Shown here one piece after another: positions 54,943 through 64,000 of a stretch of DNA of 64,000 bases; the first letter of the stretch is position 1; the number at the start of each line of letters is the position of its first letter. The notes under the pieces were generated by a model. That model saw nothing but the letters and a program-made list of their open reading frames with translations, made no database searches and was not told the origin of the DNA. Origin of the DNA: Paralithodes platypus (Eukaryota > Arthropoda > Malacostraca > Decapoda > Lithodidae); the NCBI GenBank assembly GCA_032716605.1, contig JAVRFV010002319.1, forward strand, positions 400,859-464,858, written 5' to 3'. A program made the position numbers and the translations under genes.

Positions 54943-55277
54943 GGTAGTGGTTATTTTTGGTGTATTTATTTATATATATATTTATTTTGTAGTAATCTTG
55001 CTAGATAGACCTTCATCAAGCATATAAAAACACACCCTAGATAAATTTGTAAATTTTTCGGTAGAAGAATGTCCCGGCCGAAGACCAGTTCCTCCTATAA
55101 TTCAGGTTCGCTATCGCTCGCCAGGCAAGAAATCGACATCTAAATGACACACAAGATCTTTATTTGAAATGAGGCGAAAGGTCTTAAGATTGCCAAACAA
55201 ATGGAACGAGCGTCTTAAAATCTCAAAGCTATTGGGACTAAAACACGAGGGAGAAAAAACAACTACCTCCCCCTAAG
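54943..55277 (-). mobile_element. TTAA-B MITE copy
   Basis: GTAATCTTGCTAGATAGACC, GGCCGAAGACCAGTTCC, CGCTATCGCTCGCCAGG and CTACCTCCCCCTAA. Confidence 0.7.
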
Positions 55278-55312
55278 ATTTCCTATAAAGCGGCAATCAC
55301 GCACTAAAAGAT

Positions 55313-55917
55313 GAACAAATGGCTGTATATGGTGACAGAAACAGGCGGAGAATACAATGTTCGGTCGTTCCCGGGTTCAACAGGTAATAACAAATGGCTG
55401 TATATGGTGACAGAAACAGGCGGGGAATACAATGTTCGGTCGTTCCCGGGTTCAACAGGTAATAACAAATGGCTGTATATGGTGACAGAAACAGGCGGGG
55501 AATACAATGTTCGGTCGTTCCCGGGTTCAACAGGTAATAACAAATGGCTGTATATGGTGACAGAAACAGGCGGGGAATACAATGTTCGGTCGTTCCCGGG
55601 TTCAACAGGTAATAACAAATGGCTGTATATGGTGACAGAAACAGGCGGGGAATACAATGTTCGGTCGTTCCCGGGTTCAACAGGTAATAACAAATGGCTG
55701 TATATGGTGACAGAAACAGGCGGGGAATACAATGTTCGGTCGTTCCCGGGTTCAACAGGTAATAACAAAGGGCTGTATATGGTGACAGAAACAGGCGGGG
55801 AATACAATGTTCGGTCGTTCCCGGGTTCAACAGGTAATAACAAATGGCTGTATATGGTGACAGAAACAGGCGGGGAATACAATGTTCGGTCGTTCCCGGG
55901 TTCAACAGGTAATAACA
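55313..55917. repeat. 75-bp tandem repeat, 8 copies
   Basis: Unit begins AAATGGCTGTATATGGTGAC and ends GGGTTCAACAGGTAATAAC; only two substitutions in eight copies. 75 bp is 25 codons and three frames are open, giving long ORFs on both strands, but no start context, splice or homology supports a protein. Confidence 0.95.
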
Positions 55918-55976
55918 ATAAAAATGGTGCCGACCGGTACGTACGTTTTGCTTGAAGCCTGTCAAGTCACGGATAT

Positions 55977-56193
55977 TTAACCCTTTCTATACCGGCGACG
56001 TCTGTTATCGTTCATTCTAGCTATATTTACAGGATTTTATGCAGATTAGGAAGGATCTGTGGTAGTTAAAGAGGGTTGCTTGCCATAGTTCGAAGCCATA
56101 TAATTACTATAGATCCTTCCTAAACTGAATAAACTGGATTAGTAGTAGCCAGAATAACATAAACACGGATGTCGACAGTACAGATGGGGTAAA
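55977..56193. mobile_element. TTAA-C MITE copy
   Basis: TTAACCCTTTCTATACCGGC left; GTCGACAGTACAGATGGGGT right, diverged. Confidence 0.75.
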
Positions 56194-56265
56194 GATTCAT
56201 ACATCAAGGTACAGGTTTTAAACATTTCTGGGCTCAATTCAATCTCCTCATTGACATTTTATCCT

Positions 56266-56303
56266 TTAAGGGGAAGGGTTTACTTTTTGGTTGATTTTGT
56301 TCA
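56266..56303 (-). mobile_element. TTAA-B MITE terminal stub
   Basis: TTAAGGGGAAGGGTTTAC then TTGGTTGATTTTGTT, cut by the CA-rich tract at 56304-56526. Confidence 0.55.
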
Positions 56304-56481
56304 CACACACATACCCACACACACAGACACCTACCCTCCTAAACACAGACACACACCTACCATTTTAAACACACTCACACACACTTCTAACCTCCTACAC
56401 ACACACAAACATAAGCACACACACATAACTACCTTCCTAAACACACACCTACCCTCCTAAACACATACACACACAACTCCT

Positions 56482-56523
<42 letters not shown>

Positions 56524-56526
56524 CAC
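56304..56526. repeat. CA-rich imperfect repeat
   Basis: ACACACC / CTACCCTCCTAAACACA units grading into a clean CA run at 56482-56523. Confidence 0.85.
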
Positions 56527-57001
56527 ACACAACCCGTGCCTAGGTAGAGCTCTCGTCTCACACACGAGGGGTCGGGGGTTCAATCCCGTCCGGGCGGAGC
56601 CAAATTGGGCTTGTCTCCTTTCATGTGTTAGACTCAGTTCACCTAGCTGTAAAATAGGTACCTGGAATAAGTGGACGACGTTGTGACGTCCCATCTGGGG
56701 TTGGCAAAAATGGTACAAGGCGAGATGGGCATCATATGGTTCACCTAAGCTGATGGCTACCTAAGCCTTCGGGCGAGACGGTACCGTCTATAGTGAGAAT
56801 GGTACCATACAGATCCACCCTAAGCCTTCGTTTCCGATGTCGCCAATTGGCTAAAAATACAGACTACACACACATCCACAGCCATTCCAACGATACATAT
56901 AACACCTACACATATAAGAGGCGGGAAATAACGAGCATGCTCACTCCCGCAATACAACTAGAGTAAGTACAACTAGAGTAAGTACACACACACACACACA
57001 C
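56527..57001 (+). mobile_element. tRNA-derived SINE S1, near full length
   Basis: tRNA-like head with A box (CTAGGTAGAGCTC), anticodon-arm-like CTCGTCTCACACACGAG and B box (GGGGGTTCAATCCCGTC), a body of about 350 bp, and the tail repeat CAACTAGAGTAAGTA (twice) before (CA)n. Its 3' part is also at 15998-16180 inverted. Confidence 0.7.
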
Positions 57002-57380
57002 ATTACGAAGCAGTAATAATAAATTGCTTATAACTGCTGGTAAATATCAGAATATTAGTCAATAAAATCGTATTTGTGGAAATTGTGAGGCTGGTAATGT
57101 TGGTGAGGAATACCATGTATTTTTTATGCGTCAAAATGGTGATATTGCTAGTTTGAGATATCAGTATATTCCAAGTTACTTTACAAGTAGACCAACTCAT
57201 TTCAAGTCCAAGCTTTTGATGCAAAAACAAAAATAATTTTAATGTACGGAATAAGTTAGCAATTTTTTGTTTAGAGCTGTGTTTGGTATTTTTAGATAAA
57301 ATTAGTATTATTATTTTGTAGTATGTATTGAGGAGCTGTGCTCCATACTTTTTTTGTAAATGTCTGAGCCAATAACAAAT
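57002..57380 (+). mobile_element. LINE 3' end with CxxC...H motif
   Basis: One frame reads RICGNCEAGNVGEEYHVFF then RYQYIPSYFTSRPTHFKSKL, the C-terminal zinc-ribbon-like region seen in many non-LTR RT proteins, to a stop at about 57235; a 3' UTR with a TATAT tail follows. Confidence 0.65.
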
Positions 57381-57395
57381 ATTATATTATATTAT

Positions 57396-57430
<35 letters not shown>

Positions 57431-57591
57431 GATAGACACACACAAACACGCCAACAGCTCATCCATTCACTACTCTTGCAAACATTCTCATATACCCATT
57501 TCCTGTAATTACCATGCACTAATGTCCTATTTAACACTCACCGCCAACCTAATTATATGCCGAGTCATTAAAATGATATGGATACATTAGA

Positions 57592-57845
57592 AGACAGATT
57601 CAAAAATCATCCCCAAGTTCCCCCTTTTAGACAAATGTGTACATCTTTCGGTAGAAACATTTCTCTGCCGTAGACCGGTTCCTCGTCAATAACAGCCAGG
57701 ATATAATCAACACCTAAATGGCACAAAAGCTTTTACAATCGCCAAACTACTGGGGTCAACGTCTTAAAATCTGATAACTAATGGGACTAAGCATTAGGGG
57801 AGAAGGCGGTGCAGATAAAAGCCAACAAACAAACCTCCCCTTATA
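57592..57845 (-). mobile_element. TTAA-B MITE, 5' part missing
   Basis: CCCCCTTTTAGACAAATGTG, GCCGTAGACCGGTTCCTC and CCTCCCCTTATAA end. Confidence 0.65.
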
Positions 57846-57882
57846 AAAACCTATAGTTATTATTTATTACAGCGGTAAATGA

Positions 57883-58418
57883 GTCTATCCCGGCTGTCCA
57901 CCGCAGAAGGACGTACCGGTACAGTCTATCCCGGCTGTCCACCGCAGAAGGACGTACCGGTACAGTCTATCCCGGCTGTCCACCGCAGAAGGACGTACCG
58001 GTACAGTCTATCCCGGCTGTCCACCGCAGAAGGACGTACCGGTACAGTCTATCCCGGCTGTCCACCGCAGAAGGACGTACCGGTACAGTCTATCCCGGCT
58101 GTCCACCGCAGAAGGACGTACCGGTACAGTCTATCCCGGCTGTCCACCGCAGAAGGACGTACCGGTACAGTCTATCCCGGCTGTCCACCGCAGAAGGACG
58201 TACCGGTACAGTCTATCCCGGCTGTCCACCGCAGAAGGACGTACCGGTACAGTCTATCCCGGCTGTCCACCGCAGAAGGACGTACCGGTACAGTCTATCC
58301 CGGCTGTCCACCGCAGAAGGACGTACCGGTACAGTCTATCCCGGCTGTCCACCGCAGAAGGACGTACCGGTACAGTCTATCCCGGCTGTCCACCGCAGAA
58401 GGACGTACCGGTACAGTC
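57883..58418. repeat. 41-bp tandem repeat, 13 copies
   Basis: Unit GTCTATCCCGGCTGTCCACC plus GCAGAAGGACGTACCGGTACA; essentially perfect. 41 is not a multiple of three, so the 196-codon + ORF passes through all three frames of the unit. Confidence 0.95.
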
Positions 58419-58465
58419 GCGGTAAGGTTTCTGCTGCAAGGTACAACACAAGACAAACATATCAC

Positions 58466-60064
58466 TTAGGGGGACATGATTCACTTTTTGGTCGATTATT
58501 TCACATATTTATTATGTTTCTAGTTCCCTCCCTAAACCTCCATCAAACTTATGTTTCTAGTTCCCTCCCTAAACCTCCATCAAACTTATGTTTCTAGTTC
58601 CCTCCCTAAACCTCCATCAAACTTATGTTTCTAGTTCCCTCCCTAAACCTCCATCAAACTTATGTTTCTAGTTCCCTCCCTAAACCTCCATCAAACTTAT
58701 GTTTCTAGTTCCCTCCCTAAACCTCCATCAAACTTATGTTTCTAGTTCCCTCCCTAAACCTCCATCAAACTTATGTTTCTAGTTCCCTCCCTAAACCTCC
58801 ATCAAACTTATGTTTCTAGTTCCCTCCCTAAACCTCCATCAAACTTATGTTTCTAGTTCCCTCCCTAAACCTCCATCAAACTTATGTTTCTAGTTCCCTC
58901 CCTAAACCTCCATCAAACTTATGTTTCTAGTTCCCTCCCTAAACCTCCATCAAACTTATGTTTCTAGTTCCCTCCCTAAACCTCCATCAAACTTATGTTT
59001 CTAGTTCCCTCCCTAAACCTCCATCAAACTTATGTTTCTAGTTCCCTCCCTAAACCTCCATCAAACTTATGTTTCTAGTTCCCTCCCTAAACCTCCATCA
59101 AACTTATGTTTCTAGTTCCCTCCCTAAACCTCCATCAAACTTATGTTTCTAGTTCCCTCCCTAAACCTCCATCAAACTTATGTTTCTAGTTCCCTCCCTA
59201 AACCTCCATCAAACTTATGTTTCTAGTTCCCTCCCTAAACCTCCATCAAACTTATGTTTCTAGTTCCCTCCCTAAACCTCCATCAAACTTATGTTTCTAG
59301 TTCCCTCCCTAAACCTCCATCAAACTTATGTTTCTAGTTCCCTCCCTAAACCTCCATCAAACTTATGTTTCTAGTTCCCTCCCTAAACCTCCATCAAACT
59401 TATGTTTCTAGTTCCCTCCCTAAACCTCCATCAAACTTATGTTTCTAGTTCCCTCCCTAAACCTCCATCAAACTTATGTTTCTAGTTCCCTCCCTAAACC
59501 TCCATCAAACTTATGTTTCTAGTTCCCTCCCTAAACCTCCATCAAACTTATGTTTCTAGTTCCCTCCCTAAACCTCCATCAAACTTATGTTTCTAGTTCC
59601 CTCCCTAAACCTCCATCAAACTTATGTTTCTAGTTCCCTCCCTAAACCTCCATCAAACTTATGTTTCTAGTTCCCTCCCTAAACCTCCATCAAACTTATG
59701 TTTCTAGTTCCCTCCCTAAACCTCCATCAACTTATGTTTCTAGTTCCCTCCCTAAACCTCCATCAAACCCTAAACCTCCATCAAACAAACAGGATCCCCC
59801 GTCAAGATAAATGTGTAAATTTTTCGGTACAAAATATTTCCCGGCCAAAGGCCGGTTACTCCTATAATTACAGGCTCGCTATCGCTCGCCATGATTTTTT
59901 TTTTACATCTAAATGGCACGAAACGTCAAAATATTGTAAACGAAAGGTGTGAAAAAAGTCTTAAAATCACTAAACTAATGTACCGGACGTCTTAAAATCT
60001 CCAAACTAATGGGGCTAAACACGCGGGAGAAGAGGAGCCAGAAAACCGGCCCATCTCCCCTAAG
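58466..60064 (-). mobile_element. TTAA-B MITE inflated by an internal 37-bp array
   Basis: Left end CTTAGGGGGACATG, the array at 58531-59780, then the usual core from AGATAAATGTGTAAATTTTT through GGCCAAAGGCCGG and GCTCGCTATCGCTCGCCA to CATCTCCCCTAA. Without the array it would be about 350 bp. Confidence 0.8.
58531..59780. repeat. 37-bp array inside a family B MITE, about 33 copies
   Basis: Unit ATGTTTCTAGTTCCCTCCCT plus AAACCTCCATCAAACTT; perfect until the last three units. It is the same subterminal segment of family B that forms the 33-bp array at 53225. Confidence 0.95.
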
Positions 60065-60189
60065 TTATATATTTTTGTATAGTCCACAAATAAGTATATG
60101 AGTCCAATCGCCATAGAACCAAAGTCAGATTATCATGCAACTAAAAGTACATTCCACAACACCTGTCCAACCATCAGAAAAAACAAACA

Positions 60190-60385
60190 AAAAATGTCTC
60201 CCAGAATCAGTCTTTCCCCCTTCCTATGACTTAAATTGCTTCAAAATCCGTGTGTCCAGACATTTTGGCTCGAACGTCCCTTGATTTTGTCCCTGTCACT
60301 CTTTCAACTCTGGGGGAGGCATTTTCCACAGGCAGTTCTGACTTTGTCTCCCTCACATAGAACAAAAAATAAAATAAAAAATACG
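60190..60385 (+). mobile_element. Jockey-like LINE 3' fragment
   Basis: Peptide SFPPSYDLNCFKIRVSRHFG and an A-rich tail at 60362-60385, matching the end of the element at 17480-18706. Confidence 0.65.
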
Positions 60386-60541
60386 ATGGAATTATGTTAG
60401 TAAGAGGGTGCACTAAAATAAAAGTAAGCTGCACATCACCCCAAAACATAAGAGAAAAAGAAGAAGAGGTTATGGAGGTAAATATTGAAACAGATGGATA
60501 TGAACGTTAATTGTTATAGGATAGTAGCTTACATAATTATG

Positions 60542-60748
60542 TACACTCGGTCCAAAAAGTATCTGCACCCCTACGCTGATTATCTGGTGTGTACAGATCG
60601 GTAATATAGGTCGTAGGTAGTAGGTGTAAAGGTCTAAGGTAGGTAGTAGTATAGATGGGTATAGCTGTAGGTAGAGATGCCAACCCTACCGAGCTGTACA
60701 CACCAGATAATCAGCATAGGGGTGCAGATACTTTTTGGACCGAGTGTA
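60542..60748. mobile_element. TA-bounded foldback MITE, 207 bp (Tc1-like ends)
   Basis: TACACTCGGTCCAAAAAGTA and its mirror form about 54-bp inverted repeats with one or two mismatches. The start resembles Tc1-type terminal repeats. The middle is a non-coding stretch of about 100 bp. Confidence 0.8.
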
Positions 60749-60812
60749 CACATACATATACATACGCTTTAACTGATTCCCTTACAAATTTACTCTGATC
60801 AACAACCTTCTC

Positions 60813-61152
60813 TTAAGCCTGGGATAGGGTATATATTTTTGGTCGATTAATTCATATATTTATTATTTTTTAAGTTTCTTCCCTAGACCTCCATCAAACT
60901 TAAACAAAACTCCATTAGATCCCCCTTCTAGATTAATTTGTAAATTTTTCGGTAGACAAATTTCCTGGCTCCAAAATTACAGGGTCACTATCGTTCACCA
61001 AGGAAAAAATCGACACCTAAATAGCATGAAAGGTCCCAATATTGACCAAGAAATGGGGTGAAAGGTCTTAAAATCAACAAACCAATGGGGCAAACCTCTT
61101 AAAATATGAAAACTGATGGGGCTAAACATGAGGGAGAAGAGGGACCAGAACA
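60813..61152 (-). mobile_element. TTAA-B MITE copy
   Basis: GTCGATTAATTCATATATTT, TTCCCTAGACCTCCATCAAA and AACATGAGGGAGAAGAGG identify it; ends diverged. Confidence 0.7.
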
Positions 61153-61177
61153 ATTATCTACTAGACCAATAAATGCG

Positions 61178-61396
61178 TACGGTCGCGCTAATAAGTCATG
61201 TGCCAGCTGTCATTACGTTTGGCTTGCTATGTGCTGTATTAATGTCTGTCAGATGTTGAATATGGTGTGTAAGTGTAGGGCGGACATGGTGGTATAATCT
61301 CAACCAACAAGAAGAAAGCATGTGTAAATATTGCTGATACCAATTATGGATCAAAACATAGTTGGTAACGGGACATGATTTATTAGCGTGACTGTA
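61178..61396 (+). mobile_element. TA-bounded MITE D copy
   Basis: TACGGTCGCGCTAATAAGTC left, TTATTAGCGTGACTGTA right, the last TA shared with the next copy. Confidence 0.8.
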
Positions 61397-61612
61397 CGGT
61401 CGCACTAATAAGTCAATACCCAGCTGTCATTACGTTTGGCTTGTTTTGTGCTGAATTAATGTCTGTTAGATGTTGATCTAATTGGGTGGGTAAGTGTAAG
61501 GACATGTTTGTATATTTCACTCGATATGAAGAAATGAAGCTTAGATATTGCCGATACCAATTATTGATCAACACATACTTGGTACCGGGCATGACTTATT
61601 AGCGTGACTGTA
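61395..61612 (+). mobile_element. TA-bounded MITE D copy, sharing TA
   Basis: TACGGTCGCACTAATAAGTC left, TTATTAGCGTGACTGTA right; same orientation as the previous copy. Confidence 0.8.
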
Positions 61613-61734
61613 CCTTCCATATGTCGTCTGCCGCAGAAGGACACGACAACAAATACTTTATTACCAATTTCCGCTCCACCACGGTACACAAGTTAGGAGG
61701 GGAAAACAAATTACCTTTACCCCCTGAGTGCCAG

Positions 61735-62037
61735 GTCCGTATATATACGGACTAGGGTCTTGTCACGCCCAGTGCCAGGTCCGTATATATACGGACTGTC
61801 ACTAGGGTCTTGTCACGCCCAGTGCCAGGTCCGTATATATACGGACTAGGGTCTTGTCACGCCCAGTGCCAGGTCCGTATATATACGGACTGTCACTAGG
61901 GTCTTGTCACGCCCAGTGCCAGGTCCGTATATATACGGACTGTCACTAGGGTCTTGTCACGCCCAGTGACAGGTCCGTATATATACGGACTAGGGTCTTG
62001 TCACGCCCAGTGCCAGGTCCGTATATATACGGATTCG
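61735..62037. repeat. Palindrome-bearing tandem repeat, 7 copies
   Basis: Unit: AGTGCCAGGTCC, the perfect 18-bp palindrome GTCCGTATATATACGGAC, optional TGTCACT, then AGGGTCTTGTCACGCCC. Copies with and without the 7-bp insert are mixed. Confidence 0.95.
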
Positions 62038-62044
62038 CCGAAAA

Positions 62045-62475
62045 AAACGTAGCAGCGAAACGACTGCACCTATGGCTTTCATATTTCTACCACATGTACC
62101 TTACCCTTCTGGCTTCTTGCCACCACCAACACAACCCCCTCCCCCCACCCACTTGCTGACTATCGGTCGCCTCACAATGAAACAAAAGAAAATCTGTGGC
62201 GGCGAAACGACTGCACCAATCGGTTCCATATTTGTGTGACAAGTCCCTTACCCTTCTGCCTTCCCCCCACCACACCCCCAACCGCCTCCCACCACCCACT
62301 TCCAGCGTATCCGTACGAAGAAAAGGAAAAAAAGGAAAATCCGTGGTGGCGAAACTACCTCACCAATCGGCTTCATATTTGTAACAAGAGTCAATTACGC
62401 TTCTACCTTCCCCCCACCATCCCCCAAACCACCCTCCCACCACCCTCCTACCTATACGTTCCGATACCATAAAAG
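62045..62475. repeat. About 145-bp direct repeats, 3 diverged units
   Basis: GCGGCGAAACGACTGCACCA, TTCCATATTTGT, CCCTTACCCTTCTGCCTTCC and a C/A-rich stretch recur near 62051, 62200 and 62346. Confidence 0.75.
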
Positions 62476-62687
62476 TCGATGATTTACTCTGAAAATGTCA
62501 GCTACATTCGGGACCATCGGGGACCTGATTTCTGGCGAAAATGGACAAGGGGAGTGTTTTGTTTACCATTATCCTTCCTTTCTCACCCAACTTGATAGAT
62601 TTAGCCAAAACAATAAAAATACAAAATCCTCTGGCACTGGCAGATGCATAGGGTCAATAATTGTCTGGCACTCTGCCGGTTATTAAC

Positions 62688-63119
62688 TTAAGGGGGGTCA
62701 CCGGATTTTTGTATCTTTCTCTCCTTTTCTCTCTTTCTCTGGCTTGTATCGATTTGGCCCCATTCAGCCAACTTTTAAGGGGACCCACCTCACTTTTTTA
62801 CTCTTTCTCTCCCTCTCTCTTACTGTTTTAAGATGTTTATCCCCATCCAGGTGCTGATTTCTTCCTGGCGAGCGATAGCGAACCAGCACTGTATGGAGAA
62901 ATCCGGCTTCACCGGAGAAATTTTTCTATCCAAAAATTTGCAAATTTAGCTTGCTGTCAAAACAAATATATATATGCTGGCTCGCTACCGCTCGCCAGGA
63001 AAACATTGACACCTGGATGGGGGTAAACGTCTTAAAACAGTAGGCTGAATGAGGCCGAATGGATACAATCCAAAGAGGGAGGGAGAGAAAGAGTAAAAAA
63101 GCGAGGTGGGTCCCCTTAA
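62688..63119 (+). mobile_element. TTAA-A MITE with a second A terminus in its left arm
   Basis: Begins TTAAGGGGGGTCACCGG; at about 62775 a second family A end (TTAAGGGGACCCACCTC) interrupts the left arm, after which ACTGTTTTAAGATG resumes. Ends GTGGGTCCCCTTAA. Confidence 0.75.
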
Positions 63120-63327
63120 AAGTTATACAAACAATATTTATAAGCCTTACTTTCGCTTTCAAGTTTCTACGTTATATAAAAGAACGCTTTGCTTTGTTCT
63201 TTTTCCAAAATATATATTTATTAAGAAGTGAATACCGGACCCTACAAACACATTATGACGCTGACTCAGTTGCAGTAGAGGTGCCATACTAAATCTCAAA
63301 TTATTATTTGTTTTATATATATATACT

Positions 63328-63808
63328 AGCAGGGGTACCCGGCGTTGCCCGGGTAATCACCATAATCACCATCACTACTACCAGCACTACTACTACCATA
63401 ATCACCATCATCAATCACTACTACCACAATCATCACAATACTACTACTACCATAACCTCCCTGTGCCTCATTAAACGGCGACCTCGATTTCGGCCGCTAA
63501 ATGACCTCCGATTTTGGATCTGACCTCATCCGTACCCCCATTTTGGGGGGCTGCGAACAACTTTCGTTCCATACAGCTTTTCGATTGGAGACCTCCTTCT
63601 GCCCCAAACGGCCATTTTTGTTTTTAAACCAAAAGCGAATTTTCCGATTTCGCGCCCATTTTCTCCATCCCTTTCACCCTGGGGAATTCTATTTTTTCAC
63701 TAAAACCTGCCTAGGGACCCCCTTACTATGCATACCAAGTATGAACGCTCTAGCTTAAAATTGTGGCCATGCATAAAGAACACACACAGACAGACACAGA
63801 CAATCGAA

Positions 63809-63868
<60 letters not shown>

Positions 63869-63895
63869 TGTATATATATATATATATATAATATT
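63328..63895 (+). mobile_element. Interspersed repeat ending in (TA)n, RTE-like tail
   Basis: Starts with GCAGGGGTACCCGGCGTTGC then CCGGGTAATC (a short hairpin), an ATC/ACT-rich stretch (63356-63450), a conserved-looking body, and ends CACACACAGACAGACACAGA and a TA run (63813-63895). The layout resembles 3' ends of RTE-type or related non-autonomous elements. Confidence 0.45.
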
Positions 63896-64000
63896 ATAGT
63901 CGGCACAGATGAAATTATGTAAGAAATGCTACCGTTGTTGTCAAAGTGACTAGTGTTATTAATAGAATGCATTTGAGCAAATAGTATTTTTCAATAAAAA
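63896..64000. other. Unassigned end of window
   Basis: No feature seen. Confidence 0.4.

Noticed and set aside
56527..56600. Functional tRNA gene
   Set aside because: A and B boxes are present but the acceptor stem does not pair and a long SINE body follows. The same holds for 28537, 42800, 49715 and 40345.

Overview
The window joins two unlike pieces of DNA across a 100-N scaffold gap (12428-12527). Bases 1-12427 are compact and gene-dense. Coding sequences lie on both strands with short spacers, some are convergent with poly(A) signals next to or inside stop codons, and TATA-like boxes precede several starts. The style is that of a large nuclear double-stranded DNA virus of arthropods. I recognise no protein well enough to name it. 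Because the other 51 kb look like a decapod crustacean genome, a nimavirus-like (white-spot-virus-related) endogenous element is the first hypothesis to test, not a conclusion. Several genes carry frameshifts or unresolved starts, a gene 3' end is present as a broken duplicate, and a 5S-rRNA-derived host-type retroposon has landed in that duplicate. All of this fits an integrated, decaying viral copy better than a live genome.

Layout of the virus-like block: a 5'-truncated + gene (1-821); a 710-residue protein with a proline-rich tail on the - strand (871-3003); two small - strand genes (3292-3747 with a possible 51-nt intron, and 3788-4012); a duplicated, broken gene end carrying the 5S-like insert (4179-4790); nested tandem repeats of about 350 bp and 87 bp (4856-5760), resembling viral homologous-repeat regions; a 523-residue multi-pass membrane protein (6045-7616, -); an acidic His-rich small protein (8083-8436, -); three closely spaced + genes (8371-8718, 8728-9101 frameshifted, 9118-10365); a twice-frameshifted - gene (10381-10975); and a large + gene cut by the gap (11113-12427).

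Bases 12528-64000 contain no intact gene. They are repeats: long tandem arrays (unit lengths of about 14, 24, 28, 30, 33, 37, 40, 41, 48, 75, 82, 98, 120-170 and 147 bp), microsatellites, 3' ends of several non-LTR retrotransposons (one Jockey-like with a poly(A) tail, others CR1/RTE-like), tRNA-derived SINEs, and more than 40 copies of small non-autonomous DNA elements. Three MITE families are bounded by TTAA (called A, B and C here, piggyBac-like by target site) and two by TA (Tc1/mariner-like). Neighbouring elements repeatedly share one target site, so copies form chains. One internal segment of family B has been amplified independently into at least three different tandem arrays. The stretch from about 12.5 to 26.5 kb has many single-base indels between repeat copies and looks poorly polished; later arrays are nearly perfect.

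No transposase or intact reverse transcriptase is encoded in the window, so the mobile elements seen here depend on enzymes made elsewhere. The virus-like genes have no visible functional link to the repeat-rich part, and their physical linkage rests only on the scaffold gap.
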